From the NCBI GenBank assembly GCA_009780925.1, contig WQZC01000004.1, forward strand, positions 1 through 36,368: a stretch of DNA of 36,368 bases. Reading direction: 5' to 3'. A model generated the notes under the pieces. That model ran no database searches. It saw only the letters and a program-made list of their open reading frames with translations, and was not told where the DNA came from. Each line of letters opens with the position of its first letter. The stretch's first letter is position 1. The stretch is from Actinomycetes bacterium (GTDB lineage Bacteria; Actinomycetota; Actinomycetes; Mycobacteriales; Jatrophihabitantaceae). Below, in pieces: positions 8,181 to 16,187 of the stretch. The position numbers and the translations under genes were made by a program.

Positions 8181-8750
8181 GTGGCGACGGTGGCGTTCGA
8201 CGCGATGGGGGTGCTGTATTCATCGGGTGACGATGTGGCCGAGATACTCATCCCGTGCCTGCGCGAGCTGTCCTGCCCCGCCGACAGCCAGACCATCGCG
8301 GACTTGTACCGACGGGCCAGCCTCGGGCAATTGACCTCGGCTGAGCTGTGGACGACGCTCGGCGTGCGGGCGGATGACGACGCGTACTGCGCGCGGCACG
8401 CGCTGACCCCCGGGATCAGCGACTTGCTGGTTGAGCTCGCCGAGGCTGGGACGCCGATGGCCTGTCTGAGCAATGATGTGCGCGAATGGTCGGTGGCGCT
8501 GCGCCGACGGTTCGGGTTGGATCGGTGGATCGGCGCCTGGGTTGTGTCCGGCGCCACCGGCGTCCGCAAACCCGACCCCGCCGCCTTCGCCGCGCTGGTC
8601 GAGGCGACCGGCGTCCCAGCCGAGCGCCTGGTGTTCTTCGACGACCGGCCGGTGAACGTCAATGCCGCGCGCGCCGCCGGGATCGACGCGATCCGATTCA
8701 CCGGGGTGGCGGCGGCGCGCGAGCAGTTGCGGGCGCGCGGCGTCATCTGA
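8181..8750 (+). CDS. HAD-superfamily hydrolase (HAD-IA, dehalogenase/epoxide-hydrolase-like)
   Basis: This 189-residue HAD protein shows all four motifs. Motif I is FDAMGVL, with the nucleophile Asp but Met where phosphatases have the second Asp, as in haloacid-dehalogenase-type members. Motif II is CLSND, motif III is the Lys of VRKPDP, and motif IV is FFDDRPVN. The substrate is unknown. I chose the GTG at 8181 because homology begins at VATVAFDAMG and a TAGGGT box (8167-8172) lies eight bases upstream, which fits a leaderless start. The longer frame from 8085 adds an Arg-rich non-conserved stretch. Confidence 0.85.
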   Translation: MATVAFDAMGVLYSSGDDVAEILIPCLRELSCPADSQTIADLYRRASLGQLTSAELWTTLGVRADDDAYCARHALTPGISDLLVELAEAGTPMACLSNDVREWSVALRRRFGLDRWIGAWVVSGATGVRKPDPAAFAALVEATGVPAERLVFFDDRPVNVNAARAAGIDAIRFTGVAAAREQLRARGVI

Positions 8751-8836
8751 CCGAGCGCGGACAGCGAGCCGACAATCGCGACCGCACACCGGCACGCGCC
8801 CGGCGCGACGCGCGTCGCCCCGGGCGCGACGGCGAC

Positions 8837-10066
8837 CTAGCTGGCGTTGAGTCGGACGATCTCCACCAGCACGTCCACCGCTTGTTCCATGACCTGCAGG
8901 CTCACGTACTCGAATCGGCTGTGCATGTTCTCCCCGCCGGCGAACAGGTTCGGCGTCGGCAGGCCCAGGAAGGAAATCTTGCTACCGTCGGTGCCGCCCC
9001 GAATCGGGGTGATCACCGGTTCGACGCCGACGCGCGCCATCGCCGCTTTGGCCAATTCGATGATGTGCATGTGGTCTTTCAGGACCGTGGCCATGTTGTA
9101 GTACTGGTCGTGCATCGTTACCGTGACGCGTTCTTGGCCGAGTTCGGCGTTCATCGCGGCGGCGATATCTAGCATCGACTGCTTGCGCCGGGCGAACTCC
9201 GCGTCGTCGTGGTCACGGATGATGTAGTGCGATTGGGCGTGGTCGACGACGCCAGTGAGCGCCAGCAGGTGCCAGAAGCCCTCGCGGCCCTCGGTCTTCT
9301 CCGGCCGGTCAGCGGCAGGCAGCGCGTTGTGGAACTCGATGGCGAGATTCGAGGCGTTGACCATCTGTCCTTTCGCGGTGCCCGGGTGGACCGCCTTGCC
9401 GAGGAAATCGACGATCGCCTCCGCCGCCGAGAAGCTCTCATACTGCAGTTCGCCCAGCGGGCCGCCGTCCACGGTGAACGCGAAATCAACGTCGAAGTCG
9501 GCGACGTCGAATTTGTCCGCCCCGGTGCCGATCTCCTCGTCCGGGCCGAAGCCGATGCGGATCTCCCCGTGCTCGATCTCCGGATGGGCGAGCAGGTGCT
9601 CCGCCATGGTCATGATCTCGGCGTCGCCGCTCTTGTCATCGCTGCCCAACAGGGTGGTGCCGTCGGTGGTGATGAGGGTTTGCCCGACGTAGCTGGCAAG
9701 GCTCGGGAACTCGGCGGGGTCCAGCGCGAAACCGCTCGCGCCCAGCGGGATGACGCCGCCGTCGTAATCGCGCACGATCTGCGGGGCGACCCCGTCGGCG
9801 CTGAAGTCGGAGGCGGTGTCCATGTGCGCGATGAAACCTATCTTCGGCGCCGGCCGATCCGTGGTGGCGGGGATCGTGCCGACCACGTAGCCGTTGTGCT
9901 CCAGGTAATGCACGTCGCGCACGCCGAGGGCGCGCATCTCGTCGGCGAGTTTGTGCGCGAATTCGACCTGTGACGGCGTGGACGGCGTGGTCGCGCTGCC
10001 CGGATCAGACTGGGTGTCAACCTTCACATAGCCGATGAATCGGTCGAGCAATCTCTCATACGTCAT
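8837..10066 (-). CDS. pepT: Peptidase T (tripeptide aminopeptidase)
   Basis: This cytoplasmic M20B zinc peptidase removes N-terminal residues from tripeptides. At 409 residues it matches the family length. Metal and catalytic signatures are present: [11 protein letters not shown] (His, Asp), [12 protein letters not shown] (bridging Asp), GPDEEIGTG (catalytic and metal Glu), [14 protein letters not shown], and [17 protein letters not shown] with the final His in [10 protein letters not shown]. The ATG at 10066 is seven bases after a TACGAT -10 box (10074-10079), consistent with a leaderless message; an ATG at 10075 is the alternative. The gene is monocistronic, with divergent neighbours. Confidence 0.95.
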   Translation of the reverse strand: MTYERLLDRFIGYVKVDTQSDPGSATTPSTPSQVEFAHKLADEMRALGVRDVHYLEHNGYVVGTIPATTDRPAPKIGFIAHMDTASDFSADGVAPQIVRDYDGGVIPLGASGFALDPAEFPSLASYVGQTLITTDGTTLLGSDDKSGDAEIMTMAEHLLAHPEIEHGEIRIGFGPDEEIGTGADKFDVADFDVDFAFTVDGGPLGELQYESFSAAEAIVDFLGKAVHPGTAKGQMVNASNLAIEFHNALPAADRPEKTEGREGFWHLLALTGVVDHAQSHYIIRDHDDAEFARRKQSMLDIAAAMNAELGQERVTVTMHDQYYNMATVLKDHMHIIELAKAAMARVGVEPVITPIRGGTDGSKISFLGLPTPNLFAGGENMHSRFEYVSLQVMEQAVDVLVEIVRLNAS

Positions 10067-10073
10067 AGCGCGC

Positions 10074-10079
10074 ATCGTA
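10074..10079 (-). promoter_or_regulatory. -10 box of pepT (leaderless)
   Basis: TACGAT on the minus strand lies seven bases before the pepT ATG at 10066, the spacing expected when transcription starts at the A of the start codon. There is no recognisable -35 and no ribosome site. Confidence 0.4.
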
Positions 10080-10251
10080 GCGCTTGGGGCGCGTCCCCGA
10101 ATCGATCCCGTCCCCGCGCGATCGCGCCCGAGGTCCGTCCGATCATCGCGTTGGGACGCCCAGGGGGGCGGAAAGCGCGGCGCGGCGCGGCGCCTGCGAC
10201 GAACCGACCCGCGCAGTGGGGTAGAACATCGCGCGTGAGACGCTTTCCCGC

Positions 10252-11076
10252 ATGACGGGAACCCCAGCGGCGTGGTACGCCGACCCATTTGGTCGGCATG
10301 AACTGCGCTATTTCGACGGCACGCAATGGACCGAGCATGTCAGCTCGCATGGGCGGCAATCAACCGATCCGCCCACCGGGGCGAGTCACGTCCCGACCGT
10401 GGACCGGGCGACGGAAAAGGTGACCGGGGACGTGCGGCGCGCCGGGACCGCCGGCGCCGCGGGGTTCACCGGCGGCGGGTCGGTCTGGGACGAGCCGATC
10501 CTGGTGGTGAATCAGAAAGCGAAATTGATCGAGATCAACAACGAATACGCGATCTACGACCAGTCCGGGCGCCAGATCGCCGCCGTTCGCGAAGTGGGCC
10601 AGAGCGGAATGAAGAAGGCCGCCCGACTATTGACCAGCTACGACCAGTTCATGACCCACAAGCTGCAACTGGTGGACATGGCCGGCAACGTGCTGCTGGC
10701 GCTCACCCGTCCGGCGAAACTGATGAAGTCGCGCGTCGTCGTGGAGAACGCCGCCCAGCAAGAGATCGGCCAAATCGTCCAACAAAACGTCCTCGGCAAG
10801 ATCCACTTCGCGTTGGACTCCGGCGGACAAACCTGGGGGTCGATCAACGCCGAGAACTGGCGCGCCTGGAACTTCAGCATCACCGACCACACCGGCACCG
10901 AGGTCGCCCGCATCACCAAGACGTGGGAGGGCCTCGCCAAGACCATGCTCACCACCGCCGACAACTACGTGATCCAGATCCACCGCCCGCTAGCCGATCC
11001 GCTGCGGTCACTGGTGATCGCGTCCGCGGTTTCGATCGACACCGCGCTCAAACAAGACAGCCGCGGCTGGAACTGA
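10252..11076 (+). CDS. DUF2510 plus LURP-one/scramblase-like protein
   Basis: This 274-residue protein begins with a DUF2510 motif ([18 protein letters not shown]...W), a short module typical of actinobacterial envelope-linked proteins. A Gly-rich linker follows. Residues of about 80-265 resemble the tubby-like LURP-one/phospholipid-scramblase fold ([20 protein letters not shown], then repeated beta-strand pairs and [21 protein letters not shown]). No signal peptide or membrane helix is obvious. The physiological role is unknown in bacteria. The ATG at 10252 is the only sensible start. Confidence 0.85.
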   Translation: MTGTPAAWYADPFGRHELRYFDGTQWTEHVSSHGRQSTDPPTGASHVPTVDRATEKVTGDVRRAGTAGAAGFTGGGSVWDEPILVVNQKAKLIEINNEYAIYDQSGRQIAAVREVGQSGMKKAARLLTSYDQFMTHKLQLVDMAGNVLLALTRPAKLMKSRVVVENAAQQEIGQIVQQNVLGKIHFALDSGGQTWGSINAENWRAWNFSITDHTGTEVARITKTWEGLAKTMLTTADNYVIQIHRPLADPLRSLVIASAVSIDTALKQDSRGWN

Positions 11077-11103
11077 CCGCGGCCCGCGCGGCGCGCGGAC
11101 GTT

Positions 11104-11781
11104 TCAGCTCGCCAAATATCCGGTGTGATAGGACAAGTAGCCGGACGCGCCGAGCGATTTGATGCGCGCCAACGACGCCTCGGCGTCCCGCGTGTCATGG
11201 GTCATCTGCGGGTTCGAGCCGACGAGTTGGCCATCGACGATGTTTGCCGCGTCGCCGCACACCACCACGTTGGCGGCGCAAAGCAGCAGCACAATGTGTC
11301 CGGGGGTGTGCCCCGGGGCGAAGACGACCCGGATGCCGCCGCACAGCGGCAGTTCCTGCCCATCGGCCAGCGCGGTGTCCACCGGTGTGTACAGCGCCGG
11401 GGCGGCGTCTTTCAGCATTTGGTGGAAGCCGGCCCGCTCCGGGGGCAGCTGGTCCAGGTTGGCCTCCATGTCGGCGAGTTTGGTCAGCGGCTCGTCGCCT
11501 TGGATGTGGCGCACCTCGCGCGCACCGGCCATCAGCTCCGCGCCGGCCGCCCGAAACGCTTTCGCGTTGCCGATGTGGTCGATGTCCTGGTGGGTCAGAA
11601 TCACTTTGTTCACTTGTTCGATGGTGAATCCGCAGCGCGCCAGTTCGGCCTCAAGCGCCGGCAACTCGCCGGGGAAGCTGGTGTCGATCAAAACCACGTC
11701 GTCGTCGTCCCAGATAAGGACTGGGTGGTGCGGCGCGGGAGTCGGAACTTCCAGCATCTCGACATTGTTCGCGATTCTCAT
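11104..11781 (-). CDS. Metallo-beta-lactamase-fold hydrolase
   Basis: This 225-residue MBL-fold enzyme shows THQDIDHIG, with Asp replacing the second His of HxHxDH, a variant common in this subgroup. GHTPGH, CGDAAN and the C-terminal YHTGY supply the other metal ligands. Substrates of the subgroup include lactones and thioesters; none can be assigned. The ATG at 11781 follows an AGAAGGGA ribosome site. TACGAT at 11813-11818 (minus strand) is a plausible -10. The gene is divergent from the PLP decarboxylase gene. Confidence 0.9.
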   Translation of the reverse strand: MRIANNVEMLEVPTPAPHHPVLIWDDDDVVLIDTSFPGELPALEAELARCGFTIEQVNKVILTHQDIDHIGNAKAFRAAGAELMAGAREVRHIQGDEPLTKLADMEANLDQLPPERAGFHQMLKDAAPALYTPVDTALADGQELPLCGGIRVVFAPGHTPGHIVLLLCAANVVVCGDAANIVDGQLVGSNPQMTHDTRDAEASLARIKSLGASGYLSYHTGYLAS

Positions 11782-11812
11782 GAAAACTGTCCCTTCTGCC
11801 GCGTGGGGTCTT

Positions 11813-11818
11813 ATCGTA
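11813..11818 (-). promoter_or_regulatory. -10 box of the MBL-fold gene
   Basis: TACGAT on the minus strand lies about 32 bp before the ATG at 11781 and leaves room for the AGAAGGGA ribosome site. The 146-bp divergent gap also serves the decarboxylase gene, whose start is preceded by GAGGAGAC. Confidence 0.35.
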
Positions 11819-11927
11819 CCGCCGGGCTCGCGGCGCGCCGGCACGCCGCTGCGGGCCGCGACGGCGGCGCCACGACATACTCGCTTACGCGGCGCGACGG
11901 GCGCGCCACAGGCGAGGAGACGGCGGC

Positions 11928-13568
11928 ATGACCGACCACGACCGAGCCGGCGCCGACGGCCTCGCCGACGACGACCGACCCGCGACGAACGGCGCGGCTG
12001 CGCACGGCACCGAACCGGCCGCGCGCGATGCCCTGGCGCCGGGTGATCCGGGTGGCCCCGACTGGTTGCGCGACGCGCCCGTGTTCACCGCGTGGCAGGC
12101 GGCCACGCGCGCCGACACCGCGCCGTTCCTGATCCCCGGGCACAAGCGGCGCGCCGGCGACCTGGACGCCGACCTCGGCCGACTGCTGTGGGCCGACGTG
12201 CCGCTCTACGGCGGCCTGGACACCGTCAAGCTCAGCCACGGCACGCTCGCCGAGGCCGAGCGGCGCGGCGCGCGGCTGTGGGGCGCGGATTGGTGCCGCT
12301 ACTCCACCGGTGGTTCCACGCACGCCAACCAGGCGCTGTGCCTGGCCCTGGGCCAGCCTGGGGACACCGTGCTGGTCACCCGCTCGCTGCATCGCAGCAC
12401 CCTTCTCGGGCTGGTGCTGGCCGGCCTGCGGCCGGTCTGGTTGCCGACCGAGCTCGACGAGCGCTTCGGCCTCCCTTCCGGCTTGTCGCTGGATGGGCTG
12501 CGCCGGGCCATCGCGGCGCATCCGGAGGCGGTGGCGGTGCTCTGTGTGGAGCCCAGCTACCTCGGCACGGTCTCGGACCTGGCGGCGGTGGTCGCGATAG
12601 CCCACGAGGCGGGCCTGGCGGTCGTCGTGGACCAGGCGTGGGGCGCCCATTTCGGGTTCGCGCCCGGATACCCGCCGCACGCCCTCGCGCTCGGCGCGGA
12701 CGCGCTGGTCACCAGCGCGCACAAGACGCTGCCAGCGTTCAGCCAGGGCTCGATCGCGCTCGCCCGCGGCGACCGCCTGGACCGCGACCGGCTGGAGCGC
12801 GCCTTCGAGGCCGGCCACACCACCAGCCCGTCCGGGGCCATTCTGGCCAGCGTCGACGCCTCCCGGGCGCTGCTGGCCAGCCCGATGGGGCGCGCGCTGC
12901 TGGACCGGATGCGCGCGCTGGTGGATGAGTCACGGCGCGAGCTGGCCGCGCTCGGCTTGCGCGGACCGGGTCCGGAGGACTTCCCACCCGGCCGGTTCGA
13001 CCCGGCCAAGCTGGTGCTCTCCACCGCCGCCGCCGGCGTGGACGGCCTCGAATTGGAGAGCGAGCTCATCGCGGCGGGCCTGCCGGTCGAGCTCGCCGAC
13101 CGCGACTTGGTGGTGCCACTGGTCGCCCTGGTGGACACCCCGGCCACCTTGCGCCGGCTGCTCGATGCGGTCGCGGCGTTCGCGCGCCGCGCGCCGCGCC
13201 ACCCCCGACCGGTCACCACCCCGGCGGCGTGGCGGCTGTCGGCGGGCGAGCCGGCGCTCACCCCGCGCGAGGCGTTCTTCGCCCGGCATCGGCGCGTGCC
13301 GGTGAGGAGCGCCATCGGCGCGGTCAGCGCTGAGCTGGTCGCGCCATACCCGCCCGGGATCCCAGTCCTGGTGCCCGGCGAGGTGATCACCGGCGAGGTG
13401 GTCGAGCTGCTGGCAGATGCGGTGGCGGCCGGGGCGCGCATCGCCTACGCGGCCGACCCGACGCTGCGCACCCTGCAGGTCGTTGACGGCGCGCCCGTTT
13501 GCGCGCCACCGCCGACGCGCCGCCGAACGGTCCCGGGCCATTCGGTAACATCCTGGGTTCGTGGCTGA
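11928..13568 (+). CDS. Orn/Lys/Arg-decarboxylase-family PLP enzyme
   Basis: This 546-residue fold-type I PLP enzyme is of the basic amino-acid decarboxylase family. It shows IPGHKRRAGDL near residue 70, STGGSTHANQA (cofactor phosphate loop), VDQAWGAHFGF (Asp contacting the pyridine N), and TSAHKTLPAFSQ with the Schiff-base Lys. The C-terminal third has the decarboxylase C-domain signature, ending VLVPGEVITGEV. A polyamine-forming role is likely, though the amino acid is not certain. The first 45 residues are acidic and not conserved. The ATG has a GAGGAGAC ribosome site. The stop overlaps the following kinase start by eight bases, so the two are translationally coupled. Confidence 0.9.
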   Translation: MTDHDRAGADGLADDDRPATNGAAAHGTEPAARDALAPGDPGGPDWLRDAPVFTAWQAATRADTAPFLIPGHKRRAGDLDADLGRLLWADVPLYGGLDTVKLSHGTLAEAERRGARLWGADWCRYSTGGSTHANQALCLALGQPGDTVLVTRSLHRSTLLGLVLAGLRPVWLPTELDERFGLPSGLSLDGLRRAIAAHPEAVAVLCVEPSYLGTVSDLAAVVAIAHEAGLAVVVDQAWGAHFGFAPGYPPHALALGADALVTSAHKTLPAFSQGSIALARGDRLDRDRLERAFEAGHTTSPSGAILASVDASRALLASPMGRALLDRMRALVDESRRELAALGLRGPGPEDFPPGRFDPAKLVLSTAAAGVDGLELESELIAAGLPVELADRDLVVPLVALVDTPATLRRLLDAVAAFARRAPRHPRPVTTPAAWRLSAGEPALTPREAFFARHRRVPVRSAIGAVSAELVAPYPPGIPVLVPGEVITGEVVELLADAVAAGARIAYAADPTLRTLQVVDGAPVCAPPPTRRRTVPGHSVTSWVRG

Positions 13569-14568
13569 TCAACTCCGCGTGACGGCGCCGGTCCGAGTCC
13601 TCGACATCGGCTGTTGGACCGATACTTGGTTCGCCGTGCATGGCGAAGTGTGCTCCATCGCGGTCGGCGACGGGGTCGATGTGTCGCTCGAGCTGACCGC
13701 GCCGCGCCCCGGTCACGAGCCAGAGTTCGACCTGTGGGCACACTCCTACGACCAGCGATACACCTTCTCGCCGCTCTCCCGCCCGGGTCACCACCCCCTG
13801 CTGGAGAGCACGCTGCTCCGCTGGTGCCCGCCCGACGTCAGCGCGAAGGTGGAGATCTCCTCGCCGGTCCCGCCCGGGTGCGGCGTTGGCACCTCCGCCG
13901 CCGTCGTGGTCGCCATGATCACCGCGCTGTGGGCCGCCGCGGGCAAGCCGCTCGACCCGCAGGAGATCGCCGTGGCGGCGCACCGGATCGAAACCGAGGA
14001 CGTGGGCCTGCAAAGCGGGGTCCAAGACCAGCGCGCCGCCGCCTACGGAGGCGCCAACCTCATCGTGATCGACCCGTACCCGACAGCGCGGGTCCAGCCG
14101 GTTCCAGTGAGCGAGCAGACCTGGCAAGCGCTCACCGACCGATTGATCACCGTCTACCTGGGCATGCCGCACGAGTCCAGCGCACTGCACGAGTCCGTGA
14201 TCGCCCGATTGACCGGCACCGACCGCGAGCCGCTGCTCGAGCCGCTGCGCCTGGCCGCGCTGCGCGCCGCCACCGCCTTGGCCGCAGGGGACCTCGACGC
14301 GTTGGGCGCGGCGGCCATCGACGCCACCGACGCCCAGGCGCAGCTCCACCCCGACCTGGTGGGCGCGCGGGCCCGGGAAGTCATCGACTGCGCCGCCGGG
14401 CTCGGCGCGGTCGGCTGGAAGGTGAACGGCGCCGGGGGCGAAGGCGGCACCGTGACCGTCATCGGCCCGCCCGACCCGGGGCCGCTGCTCGCCGCGCTGG
14501 ACGCGATCAGCTATGTCACCCGGCTGAACCTCGTCCCCACCCGCACCGGGGCGACGGTTGTCGGCTGA
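13561..14568 (+). CDS. GHMP-family sugar/small-molecule kinase
   Basis: This 335-residue kinase begins with GTG inside the end of the decarboxylase gene. The ATP loop is PPGCGVGTSAAVVVAM, the GHMP motif 2 (PxxxGLGSS type). QSGVQDQRAAAYGGAN resembles the catalytic stretch of HddA/fucokinase-like kinases, and KVNGAGGEGGTVTV is motif 3. GHMP kinases phosphorylate sugars, homoserine, mevalonate and similar substrates; this one looks closest to the heptose/fucose kinase branch. The coupling to a decarboxylase gene is unusual and may mean a shared pathway. The C-terminus is followed by a non-coding gap. Confidence 0.87.
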   Translation: MADQLRVTAPVRVLDIGCWTDTWFAVHGEVCSIAVGDGVDVSLELTAPRPGHEPEFDLWAHSYDQRYTFSPLSRPGHHPLLESTLLRWCPPDVSAKVEISSPVPPGCGVGTSAAVVVAMITALWAAAGKPLDPQEIAVAAHRIETEDVGLQSGVQDQRAAAYGGANLIVIDPYPTARVQPVPVSEQTWQALTDRLITVYLGMPHESSALHESVIARLTGTDREPLLEPLRLAALRAATALAAGDLDALGAAAIDATDAQAQLHPDLVGARAREVIDCAAGLGAVGWKVNGAGGEGGTVTVIGPPDPGPLLAALDAISYVTRLNLVPTRTGATVVG

Positions 14569-14942
14569 TCGACGCGCCTCCGCGCATCCGGACCGGCCAA
14601 CCACCAGCCCATCCACCAGCCCGTCGAGAATGCCACCTCGGCGCCGTGACAGGCGGGACGATTCACCCGCCCGTGGGAAGAGCCCCGCGCGGAAGGACAC
14701 CTGTCAGAGAGACCCGAGCGCGGGGCCCGACATGAGGCTGCCCCGGCGTGCCTATCACCCGCGCGGGTCTCGTAGTTGATCAGGCACGAATTAGGCACGC
14801 AGCCCTCTAACGAGGATCGGAGGCCAATGATTCCGGTGGGTCCGGATGGTGATCCGTGCGGGCTTCGCCCGCCGTCAACACGTTTCAATCGCCTCGGTTG
14901 AGCAGATGACCGCGTCTGCTCAACCCTCGGCTCAATCGCGTG
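14569..14942. other. 374-bp non-coding gap with hairpins
   Basis: No gene is supported here. A GGCGGG/CCCGCC hairpin at 14652-14671 could end the decarboxylase-kinase message. A GCGGGC-TTC-GCCCGC hairpin sits at 14858-14872, and a stronger one is at 14896-14925. None is followed by a T-run. Nothing else recognisable is seen. Confidence 0.5.
14896..14925 (-). terminator. Hairpin downstream of the tRNA cluster
   Basis: An 11-bp perfect inverted repeat (GGTTGAGCAGA, 8-nt loop, TCTGCTCAACC) starts 17 bases past the 3' end of tRNA-Val on the minus strand. There is no U-tract, but U-less hairpin terminators are known in actinobacteria. It may stop transcription of the tRNA operon or act as a 3' processing barrier. 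Confidence 0.5.
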
Positions 14943-15014
14943 TGGGCGCTGCCAGGATTGAACTGGCGGCCTCTACCGTGTCAAGGTAGCGCTCTCCCAC
15001 TGAGCTAAGCGCCC
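14943..15014 (-). tRNA. tRNA-Val(GAC)
   Basis: A complete cloverleaf of 72 nt without encoded CCA: acceptor GGGCGCT/AGCGCCC, D arm GCTC/GAGC, anticodon stem CTACC/GGTAG with loop TTGACAC (anticodon GAC), T arm GCCAG-TTCAATC-CTGGC, discriminator A. It is last in a Gly-Cys-Val cluster. Confidence 0.97.
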
Positions 15015-15083
15015 TTATGTCGCACCGTTTGGGACGGCGCTGGTTGTCTCACCACGCCTTGCGGCGCGGCGGTGCTCGCTTCG

Positions 15084-15155
15084 AGGCGGCTGCGGGAATC
15101 GAACCCGCGTACAGGGCTTTGCAGGCCCTTGCCTAAGCCACTCGGCCAAGCCGCC
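15084..15155 (-). tRNA. tRNA-Cys(GCA)
   Basis: A complete cloverleaf of 72 nt: acceptor GGCGGCT/AGCCGCC, anticodon stem AGGGC/GCCCT with loop CTGCAAA (anticodon GCA), T arm GCGGG-TTCGATT-CCCGC. The discriminator U is the known identity element of tRNA-Cys. CCA is not encoded. It is the middle member of the cluster. Confidence 0.97.
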
Positions 15156-15246
15156 GAAGGGTCCGTGCCGGAATCGCCCGGCTCCCCAGAACCGGACTCG
15201 CCGGAGCGCGGAACGCGGTGACGCGCGGCGCCGATGACATGACCCG

Positions 15247-15319
15247 AGCGGACGACGGGATTCGAACCCGCGACCCTCACCTTGGCAAGGTGATGCGCTA
15301 CCAGCTGCGCTACGTCCGC
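15247..15319 (-). tRNA. tRNA-Gly(GCC)
   Basis: A complete cloverleaf of 73 nt: acceptor GCGGACG/CGTCCGC, anticodon stem TCACC/GGTGA with loop TTGCCAA (anticodon GCC), T arm GCGGG-TTCGAAT-CCCGT (one G-T pair), discriminator U as in bacterial tRNA-Gly. It is the first gene of the Gly-Cys-Val cluster. Confidence 0.97.
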
Positions 15320-15355
15320 GAGGCACCACCGGACTTCATCGGGTGCCGGGCGATC

Positions 15356-15385
15356 ACTCTATCTGATCGGGTCGTGTGGCTTCAA
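15356..15385 (-). promoter_or_regulatory. Likely promoter of the Gly-Cys-Val tRNA cluster
   Basis: On the minus strand TTGAAG (15380-15385) is followed after 18 bp by TAGAGT (15356-15361), and the predicted start is about 30 bp upstream of tRNA-Gly. A small inverted repeat, CGATCA/TGATCG (15351-15369), overlaps the -10 box and could be an operator or chance. Confidence 0.4.
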
Positions 15386-15478
15386 CCTGCCCCGCCCACC
15401 GGCCAGCCGCACCGCGTGGCCGCACGGCGCCCATCCCCGCACGGCGACTGTGATCACGCGACGCCCTCCCCCGCGCAA

Positions 15479-16069
15479 TCACGGTCGCCGGCCCATCAGC
15501 CGGCCCCACAGCGCGTCCACCCGCGCGGCCAAGGCCGCGCGCGAGTCGTCGTTGACGACCACTTCGTCGGCGACCGCGCGGCGCTCGGCGTCGCTGGCCT
15601 GCGCCGCGATCCGCGCCCGGGCCTGGGCCTCGGGCAGCCCACGCTCGGCCAGCCGGGCCAAGCGAAGCGCCATAGGAGCCTCCACGACCACCACGAAGTC
15701 AAAATCCCCGCCCAGGCGGTTCTCCACCAGCAACGGCACGTCGTAGACCACCACGTCGTCGGCGCCGGCGCGCGCGAGCAGCGCAGCGGACCGCTGGGCC
15801 ACCAGCGGGTGCACGATCGCGTTCAGGTCGGCCAGCGCGGCCGGGTCGGCGAACACCAGCGCGGCGAGCCGGGGCCGATCCAACTCACCATCGGCGGCGA
15901 CCATCTCGGCCCCGAACCGGCGCACCACCGCGGCAAAACCGTCGGTGCCACGACGCACCACATCGCGGGCCAGCGCGTCGGCGTCGATCACCACAGCCCC
16001 ATGCGCGGCCAGCAGCGCGGCCACCGTGGACTTGCCGGCGCCGACGCCACCGGTCAACCCGATCCGCAT
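15479..16069 (-). CDS. coaE: Dephospho-CoA kinase
   Basis: This enzyme catalyses the last step of coenzyme A synthesis, phosphorylating the 3'-hydroxyl of dephospho-CoA. The 196-residue protein starts with the P-loop MRIGLTGGVGAGKSTVA, followed by VIDADALARDVV (substrate-binding Asp region), NAIVHPLV, and VVYDVPLLVENRL with the LID-domain Arg residues after it. It lacks the C-terminal DUF extension found in mycobacteria. Its place downstream of rpsA matches actinobacterial gene order, but a long hairpin separates the two. Confidence 0.97.
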   Translation of the reverse strand: MRIGLTGGVGAGKSTVAALLAAHGAVVIDADALARDVVRRGTDGFAAVVRRFGAEMVAADGELDRPRLAALVFADPAALADLNAIVHPLVAQRSAALLARAGADDVVVYDVPLLVENRLGGDFDFVVVVEAPMALRLARLAERGLPEAQARARIAAQASDAERRAVADEVVVNDDSRAALAARVDALWGRLMGRRP

Positions 16070-16113
16070 CGCGCCCCCTGGCAGCTCCCACTCATGATCA
16101 CGAGCCCTTGCAT

Positions 16114-16160
16114 ATGATCATGCGGTTGCGCCAAGAATCGTGGCGCAACCGCATGATCAT
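16114..16160. terminator. 20-bp perfect hairpin between rpsA and coaE
   Basis: The arms at 16114-16133 and 16141-16160 are perfect inverted repeats with a 7-nt loop. A further CTCATGATCA (16091-16100) is the inverse of 16154-16163 and allows an alternative fold. It sits 28 bases after the rpsA stop on the minus strand. No U-tract follows. It may terminate rpsA transcription, attenuate coaE, or be a dispersed palindromic repeat. Confidence 0.7.
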
Positions 16161-16187
16161 GAGTGCTAGTCAAGCGCTAGCCGGAGG

